Shown one piece after another: positions 25,401 through 34,098 of a stretch of 64,000 bases of DNA. How positions within the stretch are numbered: position 1 is the stretch's first letter; each line of letters begins with the position of its first letter. Source of the stretch: Molossus alvarezi (Eukaryota; Chordata; Mammalia; Chiroptera; Molossidae); contig CM073899.1 in assembly GCA_037176705.1 (NCBI GenBank), positions 1,488,001-1,552,000 on the forward strand. Direction: 5' to 3'. Position numbers and translations under genes: made by a program. The notes under the pieces were generated by a model. That model ran no database searches. It worked only from the letters and a program-made list of their open reading frames with translations, and was not told the DNA's origin.

Positions 25401-27643
25401 AATGCGTGGCCTGCAGAGCCTAAGCGAGTGCTGTGTGGCCATTCACCGGCCTGGTCACACTGACAGGCACGTAGGCTCTGGGCTCGTAACCTCTGGGCTC
25501 TGACGCTGGTCACTGAAGGCTGTGAAGTCCCTTCACTTTCCTGACCCTTTGACTATAAAATGAACATGCCTGGCTCACCAGCTTATCTCGAAAGTTTCTT
25601 CAATTCTAACATTCTTTTATTAATGAACAAATAAGTGGTTGGTACCTGAAGTCTAACAATGAAGCAGGAGATGATTCTCCATCCTGTTTGCTGGAGGAAA
25701 TGTCAGTATCTGTGTGGTGTCGATAGCTGCCACGCGACCCAGGCGGTTCTGCTACACGTCCATGTGGCAGTGTGTTCTGGCCTCACTGCATTGGCTGTAT
25801 TTGTTCCCATGGTTCGTGGGCAGAGATGGGACGCAGAGTGTTCATGCTGAAGGCACTGTGCACGTGGCCGGTGGAGAACCACAGCACACCAGCTCCGGCG
25901 GCCACACTGTCCCACACGCACGCCTGTTCTTGTGCCTCCCACGAGGCAGATGTCAGCACTCAGACACCCTTCGTCTGGCGCGCACTGCCGTGACCCGACG
26001 TGGCTGGCTGCAGTGTCTCTGTGCCTGGTATCAGCCCTCATTTCAACGTTGGGCCGTTCTTCGCTCCTGCCTCACCCTCATGCTCAGTGGTGGGCTCCTC
26101 CAAGGCGGAGACTGTCAGTCGAACACTGCGCCCCCAGATAGGAGTTCAGTGCCTGGCCAGGAGTGGGCAGTCAGTCAGTCTGCTCAGGGATGAATGAAGG
26201 AATAAAGACGCTCCTTGGTCGAATGCGAGTGTCTTTGGTCCTTTCTAATGGGGACGTACTCTGAGTTCTGAGGTGACCCATTTACTCTAGACTGTCAGCC
26301 TCTCTCAGGGGTGCACTTTACCTGAGGACTCACGGACTCAGGTATGTCTGGACTATCTGTTATAAGGTGACTTACACTTTCTTTATTTTTAATCCTCACC
26401 TAAAGGTATTTTTTCCATTATATCTTCAGCTAGAGTGGGAGGGAGAGGGAATAGACAGAGAGAGAGAAAAAAACATTGATGTGAGAGAGACACATTGATT
26501 GCCTCCCACATGACCCCAACCCAGGCCAGGAACCAAACCTCAACTGAGGTATGTGCCCTTGACCGGAATTGAACCTGTAACAATTTGGTCCACAAGCAGA
26601 TGCTGTAACTGCTGAGCCAAACCGGCCAGGGCAGTGACTTACATCCTTAAAGTCTCCAACTAGTCTTGGGAATCTAAAGTTCTTGAGAAGAGCGTAGTTT
26701 AGGATCGAACCAGACCCTCTGAGACTTGCTGAAGGGAAGAAAGACAGTGCACCCTCCCTTGGGTGAGGTTCACTGAGCCCAGACACACTGTGGCTTTGGT
26801 GACACAAGAGGAAGCTAATACCTTCGATTCTTTTTACTTTCTACACACATGCTTTTGCTCTACATGTTACTTATTTTTAAAAACATCAACCCACATGAAA
26901 ATATTTATTTACTCCGGTTAAGGTTTCACAGATTCTTAATTTTTCACAGTGGAAAAGAAAAGATGTTTAGAAAAAGAACAGGCAAGGGGTACACTTCCTG
27001 GAAACTGGTTTCATATTCAGCTAGCACAAGTTCCTTGAAAAGCAGTTTACTGAAGTATTATAAGATTAGCAATGACAAATTTGCACAACCCAAACTATTC
27101 ATTTTTTAAATCATTGCTCAGTGTTGCAAAAAATACTTAGTCCTAAAATAAACATTTCATTTCACTGGGTTCTCACGCATCAACCAGACGCAGGTGTTGT
27201 TGTTGTTGTGTCTGAGGAGAACCACTGCCTGAACACTGACTCCGTGATTCTTTCTCCCACCTGTGTTCAGGATGAGCTCCTGGCAGAACTTGAAGAACTG
27301 GAGCAAGAAGAATTGAATAAGAAGATGACAAATATTCGACTTCCAGATGTGCCTTCCTCTTCCCTCCCGGGTCAGCCGGGCAGAATGCCGGGCACCGTGC
27401 CCGCTGCACAGAGACCCCGAGCAGGTGTGTCTCCACCTCCACTACCTGAAATAATAGCCTGCCCTATAGCCCTGTTAGCACTTATTTTTTATTCAATAAA
27501 TATAAACCTTTTTATACATAATTCATACCTGTTTTCTATGCTCAGTATGAGTCCCTGATTCCTCTCCACTGTGTGTTCCAGCGCCTTCCAGGAGAGCAGA
27601 AGAGGGCGATGCCATCACACACTTGGCAGCCTGGGCTACTTAA
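1262..27643 (+). CDS. CHMP4C: CHMP4C, ESCRT-III subunit (spliced, five coding exons)
   Basis: The spliced CDS joins 1262-1451, 22100-22277, 24488-24602, 27271-27424 and 27582-27643: 699 nt, 232 residues plus TAA. All introns are GT-AG and every junction stays in frame. The product is an SNF7/CHMP4-family ESCRT-III protein. It has a short basic N-terminus (MSKLGKFFK), a long basic helical hairpin (about residues 20-120), an acidic part (about 124-185, with [12 protein letters not shown] and [14 protein letters not shown]), and a C-terminal amphipathic helix ending LAAWAT that in this family binds the ALIX Bro1 domain. CHMP4 proteins polymerise into filaments for multivesicular-body budding and cytokinetic abscission. 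CHMP4C in particular delays abscission in response to Aurora B. Human CHMP4C has 233 residues and otherwise aligns without gaps until the acidic tail. Residues 210 and 214 are proline here but serine in human. Downstream neighbour SNX16 is convergent, as in human. The identity is recognised from the protein; no search was run. Confidence 0.96.
1863..2126 (-). mobile_element. VES SINE, CCTCGGTTGCAG subtype
   Basis: A minus-strand tRNA-derived bat SINE. Reading its own strand: the tRNA-like head with A box TGGCTCAG-like and B box GGTTNGATTCC-like motifs, a pyrimidine-rich CTCTCTC segment, and an A-rich tail after a TCCTCGGGTGAGGAT-type end. It is flanked by a perfect 15-bp target duplication TCAATTACTGAAATT (1848-1862 and 2127-2141). 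Confidence 0.93.
3966..4218 (+). mobile_element. VES SINE, CCTCGGTTGCAG subtype
   Basis: A full-length tRNA-derived element on the plus strand ending in an A-run. It is followed within 15 bp by a second copy (4231-4490). Flanks GAAGAAAGTGTGA (3953-3965) and a diverged match after the second SINE (about 4486-4498) suggest the second copy landed in the tail of the first. Confidence 0.88.
4231..4485 (+). mobile_element. VES SINE, CCTCGGTTGCAG subtype
   Basis: A second plus-strand copy arranged head to tail with the preceding SINE, about 90% similar by eye, with the same end motif TCCTCGGGTGAGGAT and an A-rich tail. Confidence 0.88.
4613..4815 (+). mobile_element. VES-type SINE, GATCCCCAGTGGGG subtype
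   Basis: The shorter bat tRNA-SINE subtype, with body motif GGGCCCGATCCCCAGTGGGG and an AATAAA-like tail. A perfect 11-bp target duplication TGTGCTGGGTG flanks it (4602-4612 and 4816-4826). Confidence 0.92.
7691..8250. repeat. 47-bp minisatellite, 12 copies
   Basis: Twelve head-to-tail units start at 7691, 7738, 7785, 7832, 7879, 7926, 7973, 8020, 8067, 8112, 8157 and 8204. Ten units are 47 bp; the two starting at 8067 and 8112 are 45 bp because GGCTCTGTGA is shortened to GGCCGTGA. Units differ almost only in that spacer (CTCTGTGT, CTCCATGA, CTCTGTGA or CTCTATGA). Every unit has the perfect palindrome CAGACACCCTTGTCTG (6-bp arms). The near-identity of units implies recent expansion. Long minus-strand open frames through it are a by-product of the repeat. 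Confidence 0.97.
8309..8560 (+). mobile_element. VES SINE, CCTCGGTTGCAG subtype
   Basis: A plus-strand copy with TCTATCTGAAGATAAATG before the TCCTCAGGTGAGGAT end. Target duplication ACCCCAGCCAG (8298-8308 and 8561-8571). Confidence 0.92.
11478..11693 (+). mobile_element. VES-type SINE, GATCCCCAGTGGGG subtype
   Basis: A plus-strand copy with an AATAAA-bearing A-rich tail and a perfect 17-bp target duplication ACAAAGAATATCAAGTA (11461-11477 and 11694-11710), which indicates a relatively recent insertion. Confidence 0.95.
15389..15941. repeat. 24-bp GC-rich minisatellite, about 23 copies
   Basis: About 23 tandem units ending in GTGCTCCCTGGGG, each with a variable core: CAGCGGGCC (most), CAGCGTCTT, CAGCGGCTT or CAGCAGGCC. 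The CAGCGTCTT variant recurs at units 6, 10, 13 and 22, which suggests a higher-order unit. Because 24 is a multiple of 3 and the unit has no stop, all three forward frames stay open. This gives repetitive peptides that are not evidence of a gene. Confidence 0.97.
16860..17591 (+). mobile_element. Ancient L1 (L1M/HAL1-like) remnant, left part
   Basis: A-rich sequence resembling the ORF1 3' region and inter-ORF part of old mammalian L1s, heavily mutated. It continues on the far side of the younger L1 and SINE (20617-21190), where ORF2 5'-like sequence is recognisable. Family assignment is by eye. Confidence 0.5.
17609..20307 (-). mobile_element. 5'-truncated L1 with ORF2 fragment
   Basis: A minus-strand L1. 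Its poly-A lies at the low-coordinate end (T-rich 17609-17641 on plus), followed by the G-rich 3' UTR (C-rich on plus, about 17680-17830), then ORF2 running from about 20300 down to 17872. ORF2 reverse-transcriptase and C-terminal segments are recognisable (for example [20 protein letters not shown] and KICTPMF-like stretches) but broken by frameshifts and stops. It is flanked by a perfect 17-bp target duplication GACACTGATTAATTTTC (17592-17608 and 20308-20324). It inserted into the older L1 remnant. Confidence 0.95.
20349..20601 (+). mobile_element. VES SINE, CCTCGGTTGCAG subtype
   Basis: A full-length copy with a pure A tail and a perfect 15-bp target duplication AGAAAACTTAAGTTT (20334-20348 and 20602-20616). 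It lies only 10 bp beyond the right target duplication of the L1. Confidence 0.95.
20617..21190 (+). mobile_element. Ancient L1 remnant, right part (ORF2 5'-like)
   Basis: This continues the A-rich element at 16860-17591. The stretch near 20850-20940 resembles the start of old L1 ORF2 (a CAACTATATGCTATCTGTAG-like segment). It is degenerate and non-coding. Confidence 0.45.
22100..22277 (+). CDS. CHMP4C: CHMP4C coding exon 2
   Basis: This exon encodes residues 64-122, the second helix of the basic hairpin ([20 protein letters not shown] and onward). The acceptor is CTCTCTGCAG and the donor GTGAGT. It completes codon 64 (G|CG) and ends with two bases of codon 123. It is unusually GC-rich: 56 of 59 codons end in G or C. 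Several positions where I recall Lys, Ser, Asn or Phe in human are Arg, Ala, Ser/Thr or Leu here, which is the direction expected from GC-biased change. The frame is intact and family signature residues are kept. Confidence 0.95.
22516..22753 (-). mobile_element. VES SINE, CCTCGGTTGCAG subtype
   Basis: A minus-strand copy that begins about 240 bp after the CHMP4C exon 2 donor. The flanks TTCATTATTTTAT and CTCATTATATTAT look like a diverged target duplication. Confidence 0.9.
22806..22940 (+). mobile_element. MER5-like hAT remnant
   Basis: It carries the familiar CACCTGG...AGTTCCCAGGTGATTCTGAT pattern of old hAT-Charlie MER5 elements. Similar faint pieces occur near 5410-5480 (minus), 7000-7100 and 9525-9640. 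Assigned by eye only. Confidence 0.45.
22945..23180 (+). mobile_element. MIR SINE remnant
   Basis: It follows the MIR consensus order: a GGATTTAGGGGTCAGA-like head, a core reading TTCCACTGCCCACTATCCTTGG, then AGTTCCCTTGCTGTAAACTG and a tail with AGCAAGCAATCAATAAT. An ancient mammal-wide SINE, diverged. Confidence 0.7.
24488..24602 (+). CDS. CHMP4C: CHMP4C coding exon 3
   Basis: This exon encodes residues 123-161, including the conserved [20 protein letters not shown] helix and SEAFSQRAG, ending in Asp-Glu. The acceptor is TTCCCAG and the donor GTGGGT. The exon is phase-exact after completing codon 123 (AC|G, Thr; I recall Met in human). Base composition is far less GC-rich than in exon 2. 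Confidence 0.95.
25960..26230 (+). mobile_element. L2-like LINE remnant
   Basis: The order of motifs (GGCGGAGACTGTC, CAGTGCCTGGCCAGGAG, GGGATGAATGAAGGAA) matches the 3' end of L2. Diverged and assigned by eye. Confidence 0.45.
26377..26633 (-). mobile_element. VES SINE, older copy
   Basis: A minus-strand tRNA-derived SINE with more substitutions than most copies here. Target duplication GTGACTTACA (26367-26376 and 26634-26643). Confidence 0.9.
27271..27424 (+). CDS. CHMP4C: CHMP4C coding exon 4
   Basis: This exon encodes residues 162-212 plus one base. It contains the acidic helix [19 protein letters not shown] and the Pro/Ser-rich linker ([18 protein letters not shown]) that precedes the regulatory tail. 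The acceptor is TGTGTTCAG and the donor GTGTGT. Its last codons give Q208-R209-P210-R211-A212. Human has Ser at 210, the main Aurora B target. Confidence 0.94.
27582..27643 (+). CDS. CHMP4C: CHMP4C coding exon 5 (C-terminal ALIX-binding tail)
   Basis: This exon encodes residues 213-232 and the TAA stop. The tail reads [12 protein letters not shown] and then ends in LAAWAT. The hydrophobic positions used by CHMP4 tails to contact the ALIX Bro1 domain (Ile224, Leu227, Trp230) are kept. Ser215 is kept but position 214 is Pro. Ala231 matches human Ala232, the site of a known human Ala-to-Thr variant. The tail is one acidic residue shorter than human. The acceptor is GTGTGTTCCAG. Confidence 0.93.
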
Positions 27644-28499
27644 ATGGACGTGGACTTGCCCTGACACCCCACTCCATGAGCTGTACATAGGACATAAAGG
27701 TATTTTTGCCAAGTTCAGAAGTTAATAGAGACCCAGGTTTGTATTTATACAGGATGCGTAATTGTCTTTTAAGCCTCCTACGTAGAAGTTAAAGGAGCTG
27801 GCGGCGTCCAGGAAGACCTTGCTCACGACTGGACCCAGTCCTGGGACCCAGCTGCTCCTCTCTCTCCGTCGACAGGAAGCGGAGTCTGTGCACGTGGCAG
27901 ACACGTCATCTTTCACAGCCGTGGCGAGTCCAGGAGCTGGGACAGCGCCTTTCCGTGAGGGGTGCTGCGTGTCCCTGTCACCCACGGTAGATGGAAATGC
28001 ACCGAGGAGAAGAGACTTTATGTAGACAAGTCCTGTGTGACTCTGCTGTCGAGTTTCACTTGAGTTTGGCTGTTTAAAATCTTAAAGGATCTTTGTCATT
28101 TATTTTGCCATTTAAGCTTGGAATGGGACAGTGGGTGCATTTCCCCCTGACGTGTGCAAGTGCTGAGAGCCCCCACTGCTGAGCCAGAGTCTCCGGGTGT
28201 GATTTGGCCACTTAAGGAGCTGTGTGCACCCCCGGCCGCGATGCCGCCGCTTCAGCTGCAGAACGTGTGACATCCTCTCCTCTGTCTTCTGCATTAATTT
28301 ACACGTTACAGCATATTTCTTGTGAATACATTAAAAAGATAGGCAATTGAAAGTATATCTTGAATAACATTTTGGCCATAATTATTTTTAAATGAAAGTA
28401 TGTTGCAAAGTTATGTATTTCTCATAATATGTCACGGACCATAACATGACAACGTCATTATAAAAAACGTTCTAGTGTTCCTTCCGGCCCTTAGCAAGT

Positions 28500-28650
28500 G
28501 AAATGGAGGGAAGGCTGTATGTGGAGATAGTGGTCCTGGGTTCCAGCCCCGGCCCCCACCAACTCAGTCTGGAGGCCTGGACTCCGAGCCTTTGTGTCTT
28601 CATTGGGAACTCTAAGAGCTGGACTTGATGATCTCTAGTGGTTCAGTCCT
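28500..28650 (+). mobile_element. MIR-like remnant
   Basis: Pattern resembles MIR: GGTCCTGGGTTCCAGCCCC, then TTTGTGTCTTCATTGGGAAC, then GCTGGACTTGATGATCTCTA. Within the presumed CHMP4C 3' UTR. Confidence 0.5.
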
Positions 28651-28654
28651 GCCA

Positions 28655-28995
28655 CGGGCCCTTTGCATATGCCGTTCTTCTTAGCAGTCTTCTTGCCCTC
28701 CACAAGGCAGGTACCAGACCTGACTTATTTCCTAAATCTTACTTAACATGGCTGTTATCTCGGGAAAATTTCTCGATGGCCCAGACTAAATCAGGTCTCC
28801 CTGTCCACGGCTCTCTGCTGTCTCTCCGGCCCCGTCGCACGCTTGCTTGAATTACTCGGTGATCACTGTCCTCTGCTGGTCTGTGGCGGCCGCAAGGGCT
28901 GAGCTGTGTCCCTCAGTTCAACAGGTGTCCCCAGGGCTCTGCAGGGCTCCTAGGACACAGGAGGCATTCAGCAAACATCTAGTCAGTGAGCAGAG
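28655..28995 (+). mobile_element. L2-like LINE remnant
   Basis: It ends in GCTCCTAGGACACAGGAGGC followed by ATTCAGCAAACATCTAGTCA, typical of the L2 3' end. Diverged; within the presumed CHMP4C 3' UTR. Confidence 0.5.
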
Positions 28996-29786
28996 ATCAA
29001 GCTCTCACATCTTTTGGGCCGTCACAAGAACCTGATTGACCTTCTACCTTCAAAACTGGACAAAGTACATGAAACAACAGTGTCCAGACATCGGACAACA
29101 GGCAGCTCCAGACTGATTTCTGCTGGAGAAACCATGGAGCTCGGCCTTGGTGCCGGGTCAGGGCCTTCACAGGGAGGGACCGAGAGAGCCCAGCGGTGAG
29201 AGATCTGGAGAGGAGATGGGCAGAGGGGTCCCTGCCAGCCTTCGGCTGAGCACTGGTCTGCGCACCTGTATCAGGAAACTACGGAGGCCCAGGGGCAGAC
29301 CGACCACAGAGCTCACACAGGGCCGGGATCCATCTCTCCCACGAGCCTCTGTGGGACAACCTCCTAATCCAGGGGCGTTGGCCTGAGTCCTCAGAAGGCT
29401 TTGCCTTGGCAGTGAGGTCAGATGATGCCTAGACCCGAGGCTGTTATGGGCCCACCCCAAAAACTTAAAGTCAAACTTCAAAAGAATGAAATGATTCCAA
29501 ATCACCTAACTGCACCCCAGGACAAAACCCCCTAATACTTAAAGGAATATAAAAGCTAACAAGAAACACCAACAAAACAACTAACATAAACCCTGGCACC
29601 CAAATCTTTGCATTTCCAAGACTTAGTGTAGAAAGAACATAGAATATCTCATTAATACTTTTATATTGATCTCATGTTGAAAGACTATTTTAGATGTACT
29701 GGGTTAAATAAAATATATTACTCAGATTTAGTTCACCTGTTTCTTTTTACCTTTTTGGACTGTGGCTACTTGGAAATTATAAATTG

Positions 29787-29945
29787 TAGCCACGCCTGGC
29801 CATGTCCCAGGGATCCCGGTCAGGGCACGTGCCTGGGTTGCGGGCTCGATCCCCAGTAGGGGGCGTGCAGGAGGCAGCCAGTCGATGTTTCTCTCTCTAC
29901 CTTCCTTTCTCTCTAAAAAAATCAATAAAACAAAATAAAAAAAAT
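29787..29945 (+). mobile_element. VES-type SINE, head-deleted copy
   Basis: The body GATCCCCAGTAGGGGGCGTG and the AATAAAA tail of the shorter subtype are present. The tRNA A-box part is missing: CCTGGCCATG joins directly to CCCAGGGATCCCGGTCAGG. Likely in the CHMP4C 3' UTR. Confidence 0.8.
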
Positions 29946-30401
29946 AAAATTGCATATATGGCTCACATTATATCTCTATTGTTTATCCTTGGGCAAAAAG
30001 TTTGATTTCTCATTATCAATGAGTGCACAGATACTTTGAAGTACTAAAATGACAATTTCTTAAAAAGAGAAATTTTCCAAAAGTTGACATCTTATTTTGA
30101 AAAGAAAGTTGCTTTGAAATAAGATCATAACGTTGCATCTCTGTGGACAGTAAAGAGTGAAACAGGAGAGAAAAGGTCTAAAAGTTAATCATCTAAGATC
30201 GAAGGGACATTAAAGCCAATAAGAGGCTAGTCAGACAGCCGAGGTGTTCCCAGCAGCCTTGGAACAGGAACGCTTCGTTTGGAAGATGTGAATTCTGGAT
30301 GTTTGTAAAGATGGGATCAGTGCCTCACATGGTGCCTCAGGGCTGAACATCCTCTTGGGTATCAATACTGAATAGCTACTGTGTTGTGTTTTGTATTTTT
30401 A

Positions 30402-30407
30402 AATAAA
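30402..30407 (+). terminator. CHMP4C: Candidate CHMP4C polyadenylation signal AATAAA
   Basis: A hexamer preceded by TGTTGTGTTTTGTATTTTT and followed by a T-rich run from 30425. It is the best candidate seen downstream of the CHMP4C stop. Confidence 0.4.
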
Positions 30408-30422
30408 ATGTTTTCCAATATA

Positions 30423-31729
30423 TCAGCTAGTTGTTTTTTTTCATTCTTTTTGGCTGTAAGATACACATTCAAGATCACTTAAGAGACACACATGGATTTC
30501 TTGGGAGTAATTTTGAAATGCTTAAAATGCAAATTGAGGAAGACCTAAGAGGAGAGATACCCTGGCACTCATGGAGCCAGACCTGGGGGCTTCGCCTCCT
30601 GAGCAGCCAGCCAGCTGTCGGGAGAAGTGAGCAAGCTGTTATTGTGCTCAAGAGTCAAATTCCAGAGCCAGAACATTTGATTGGCTCAGCTTGGCTCGTG
30701 GAACTACCTCCGGGGTCAGCCACCTGGACCACAGGCCTGAGAAGCAGGGAGGCAGGTGCTCCTACCTGAAGAGGGGGATGGTGTTGACCACCTCCAACCT
30801 GACAACTGCACCTGAACACTGGTTTACTTAGTAGAAACTGGAGTCGCAAATTCTTCGATACAACACAATGGTAAGTGTCTTGTGAAAACAAATGGGATAA
30901 TGTGTCAAAGTTAGCAATCCAAACAAGAAGCAAGAGAAAAATAGAAAGGAATAAAACCAGAGAAGCTGAGACTAGTAAGGACATCTTGGTACCATTTCAT
31001 GATGGCCCTGAGAACAAATGGGTGAAGTGGGTGAAGTCAGTGTCATCTCCCCACTTCCTCTCTCCTGTCCCCGTAACTCAAGATGGATGCTAATGATTCT
31101 GCTGGAGAAATCATTTCTTCCAACTTCAAATTCACTTTGCAGCATTTGTTTTATTGCACTATGTACAAAACATTTGGGCTGTTTTTCAGGAGAGAATAAC
31201 TTAGTATACCTTAAGGAAGCAAAGATAGGGCAATCAGCAAAGTTGTGATTTAGAAGAGAGATGTCCAAACATGAGTGAGTGAGCTGTACCTCTGATTATG
31301 AATGGTTCTCCTGAAGATTTCTGTATTCACAGGCTATTGAAAGCTATACACACTATTATTTAGAATTTTGGGAGGATTACATGTTCCCTTTCAGCAGCCA
31401 AAAAACACTCCAATTCAGACTTCTCTGAAAGGGTGACATGTATATGGTTGATTGTTTTTGCATATGTAATATATCTATAAATATATAAAGTGTGTGTGTG
31501 TAGATTACATATGATTATGTACAAATTATACATACTCTCTGTATTAATACAATATGTGTCATGTACTCTTCGAAAGTCTGCTACTCACTGCCCTCCGCAA
31601 CGTTGCTGTATTTCTATAATCCCAGCTCATTTCTTTTTGGATGACTCGGTTTCCTCCTGCCTCACAAATATAACTCTTTCCCACATTTCCCACAATTTAG
31701 TTACTTGCTATCTCTTCCATCTATATCCT
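30423..31729. other. Intergenic DNA between CHMP4C and the HAL1/L1 cluster
   Basis: AT-rich DNA with no supported exon. A short TG tract and AT-rich palindromic sequence lie at about 31450-31560. No young repeat is recognised. Confidence 0.6.
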
Positions 31730-31898
31730 TCATAGACCTCATTTTATTTTATTATTTTAAAATTAATTTTAAACTTACCTTTGTTATTGAAAATATTAAA
31801 GATGCCCCCTGTTTTCTCTATTGGCCCTCCTCCCCACTTCCTGCCCCCTCCCTCCTTCCTTTTGAGGCTCGTCAGTCTAACAACCAATTTGTACTTTT

Positions 31899-32240
31899 AA
31901 AAAATTTTATTTATTAATTTGTTTTTATTACAGATATTTCTCATTTTTTCCCCATTGACACCCTCTTCCCCTCCCCCCCCCATCCCCAGCTTTGTTGTCT
32001 ATGTTCATTGGTCATGCATACATGCATGTAAGTTCTGTGGTTTATCTCCTCCCCCCAAGCCTCCTCCCCTGAGGCTTGTCAGTCTGTACCTCACCTCTGT
32101 GTCTCTGGCTTAATTTTGTTTGTCAGTTTGTTTATTTCACTATATTCCACAAATGAGTGAGATCATGTGATATTTATCTTTCTCTGCTTGGCTTGTTTCT
32201 CTTAGCATAATACTCTCTAGGTCCCTCCATGTTGTCTCAA
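31899..32240 (-). mobile_element. L1 3'-end fragment nested in the HAL1-like element
   Basis: About 340 bp of L1 3' UTR, nearly the same as the 3' ends of the L1s at 17609 and 34099. A 14-bp target duplication CAATTTGTACTTTT flanks it (31885-31898 and 32241-32254), so it inserted after the host element. Confidence 0.9.
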
Positions 32241-33069
32241 CAATTTGTACTTTTTAATCCTTTCATCTTTTTTGTCCATCCCCCTCCCATATGGCAATCA
32301 ACAAAAAGTTCTCTGTATCTATGACTCTGTTTCTCTTCTGCGTGTTCATTTTGTTTGTAGATTCAGTTGTTGACAGATTATTTGTTGCCATTTTATTTTA
32401 TCTTCTTCTTCAAGAAGACCCTTCAACATTTCATATAATACTGGTTTGGTGGTGATGAGCTCCTTTAGCTTTTTCTTATCTGGGAAACTCTTGATATGGC
32501 CATTGATTCTAAATGACAGCTTTGCAGGATTGAGTAATCTTGGTTGTAGGTCCTTGCTTTTCATCACTTTGAATATCTCTTGCCACTCCCTTCTGGCCTG
32601 CAAAGTTTCTTTTGAAAAATCAGCTGACAGTCTTATAGGAGCTCCTTTGTAGGTAACAAACTGCTTTTCTCTTGCTGCTTTTAAGATCCTCTCTTTGTCT
32701 TTAACCTTTTGCCTATTGTCTTGATGTGGGCCTCTTTGGATCATCTTATTTGGGACTCTGTGCTTCCTAGACTTGTATGTCTGTTTCCTTCACCAAGTTA
32801 GGGAAGTTTTCTGCCATTATTTTTTCAAATAGGTTTTTGATTTCTTGTCTACTTTCTTCTCCTTCTGGCACCCCCAAGGTGCGAATGTTGGCACTTTTGA
32901 AGTTGTCCCAGAGGCTCCTTACATTATCCTCATTATTTTGGATTCTTTTTTCTTTTTGCTGTTCTGATTGGGTGTTTTCTGCTTCCTTATATTCCAAATT
33001 GATGGCTTGCTTCTTGGCTTACCTGTAAATTATTCCCTGTAAATTATTCTTTATTTCAGTTAGTGCATC

Positions 33070-33333
33070 TCTGGTCCTTTTTTTAAATTTATTTTTTTAT
33101 CCTCACCTGAGGACATTTTTCCACATTTATCTTCAGGGAGAGAGGGAGGAAGAGAGAGAGAGAGAGAGAGAAACATCCATGTGAGAGAGACACATCGAGT
33201 AGTTCCACCCACACGACCCCAACCGGGGCTGGGGACAAACTGCAATCAAGTAGCTGCCTTTAGCGGGAACCGAACCCAGGTCTCTCTGGTCCACAGGATG
33301 ATGCTCTAACAGCTAAACAAAACTGCCCAGGGC
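33070..33333 (-). mobile_element. VES SINE nested in the HAL1-like element
   Basis: A minus-strand CCTCGGTTGCAG-subtype copy with short target duplication AGTGCATC (33062-33069 and 33334-33341), sitting just 5' of the element's ORF1. Confidence 0.9.
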
Positions 33334-34098
33334 AGTGCATCGTTCATTTCAGACTTGTGCTTTTTTATGTTGTTGATATTCTCACTAAGTACACTAAACG
33401 TCCTTATAACCAGTGTTTTGAATTCTGCATCTGTTAGATTGCTTATCCCATTTCATTTGTTCTTTTCCTGGAGTTTTGTTCTGTTCTTTCATTTGGGACC
33501 TGTTTTTTTGTCTCCTCATTTTGGCTGCTACCCTGTGTTTGTTTCTATGAATTAGGTAGAGTTTCTATGTCTCCTAGGCTTCCTAGGGTGGCCTGTTGTA
33601 GTAGGTGTCCTGTAGGGTCCAGTGGCGCAGCCTCCCTGATCACCCCAGCTGGACCCTCAAGGTGCACCCCTAGTGTGGAATTTATACCATTTTGTTATAA
33701 TTGAGGGTTGATTGCTGTTGGCACGTCAATGGGAGGGATTTACTCAGGCTGATCAGCTGCAAGGACTGGCTGTGCCCACTATCCATCAATCTCTGACTAC
33801 CTTGGAGGATCAGCTGTGTAGAGCCCACCACACAGAGCAAGACTTACTTCAGCAGGGCTCTGGTACCCACTGAGTCCACTCACTGAGTGTGTCACTGTGG
33901 AGGTGGTTGCGTGGTGGTGCTTCGATGTTGTCTGAAGCTGTCCATGGGGTGTGCTGGCTCTGGGGCAAGGTCAGCCTCTGCCTGTGTTCTACCCAGGGCC
34001 ATCAGGCATAAGCTACAAAGTGATCTACAGATGGCTGCTTCTTGTGCCAGGCCTGGGGCCACTTAGTGGGAGGTATGGGGCTCATAGACCTCATTTTA

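Larger units (their letters stand above)
24603..27270 (+). other. CHMP4C: CHMP4C intron 3
   Basis: This intron holds a MIR-like fragment near 25460-25630, an L2-like fragment (25960-26230) and a minus-strand VES SINE (26377-26633). No exon-like frame is supported. Intron 4 (27425-27581) is only 157 bp and holds nothing notable. Confidence 0.8.
27644..30422 (+). other. CHMP4C: Probable CHMP4C 3' UTR, end estimated
   Basis: The best polyadenylation signal downstream of the stop is AATAAA at 30402-30407. It sits in a typical 3'-end setting, with a T/G-rich stretch before it and a T-rich run after it (about 30425-30445). That would make a UTR of about 2.75 kb containing MIR-like and L2-like remnants and one VES SINE. 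Shorter ends are possible; no canonical AATAAA was noticed in the first kilobase. The endpoint is inferred. Confidence 0.4.
31747..34081 (-). mobile_element. HAL1-like half-LINE (ORF1 only)
   Basis: A minus-strand element whose 3' tail is at 31747. ORF1 lies at about 33028-32346 and a 5' UTR of roughly 740 bp at 33343-34081. Apart from a nested L1 fragment and a nested SINE there is no ORF2. ORF1 is split near 32745-32766. The upper part shows the SEQQKEKRIQN...IRTLGVPEGEE region; the lower part shows the L1 ORF1p C-terminal domain (YKGAPIRLSADFSKETLQAR, then PAKLSFRINGHIKSF). HAL1 elements are known to carry only ORF1 and to use L1 machinery. An L1 with ORF2 deleted is the alternative. Confidence 0.8.
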
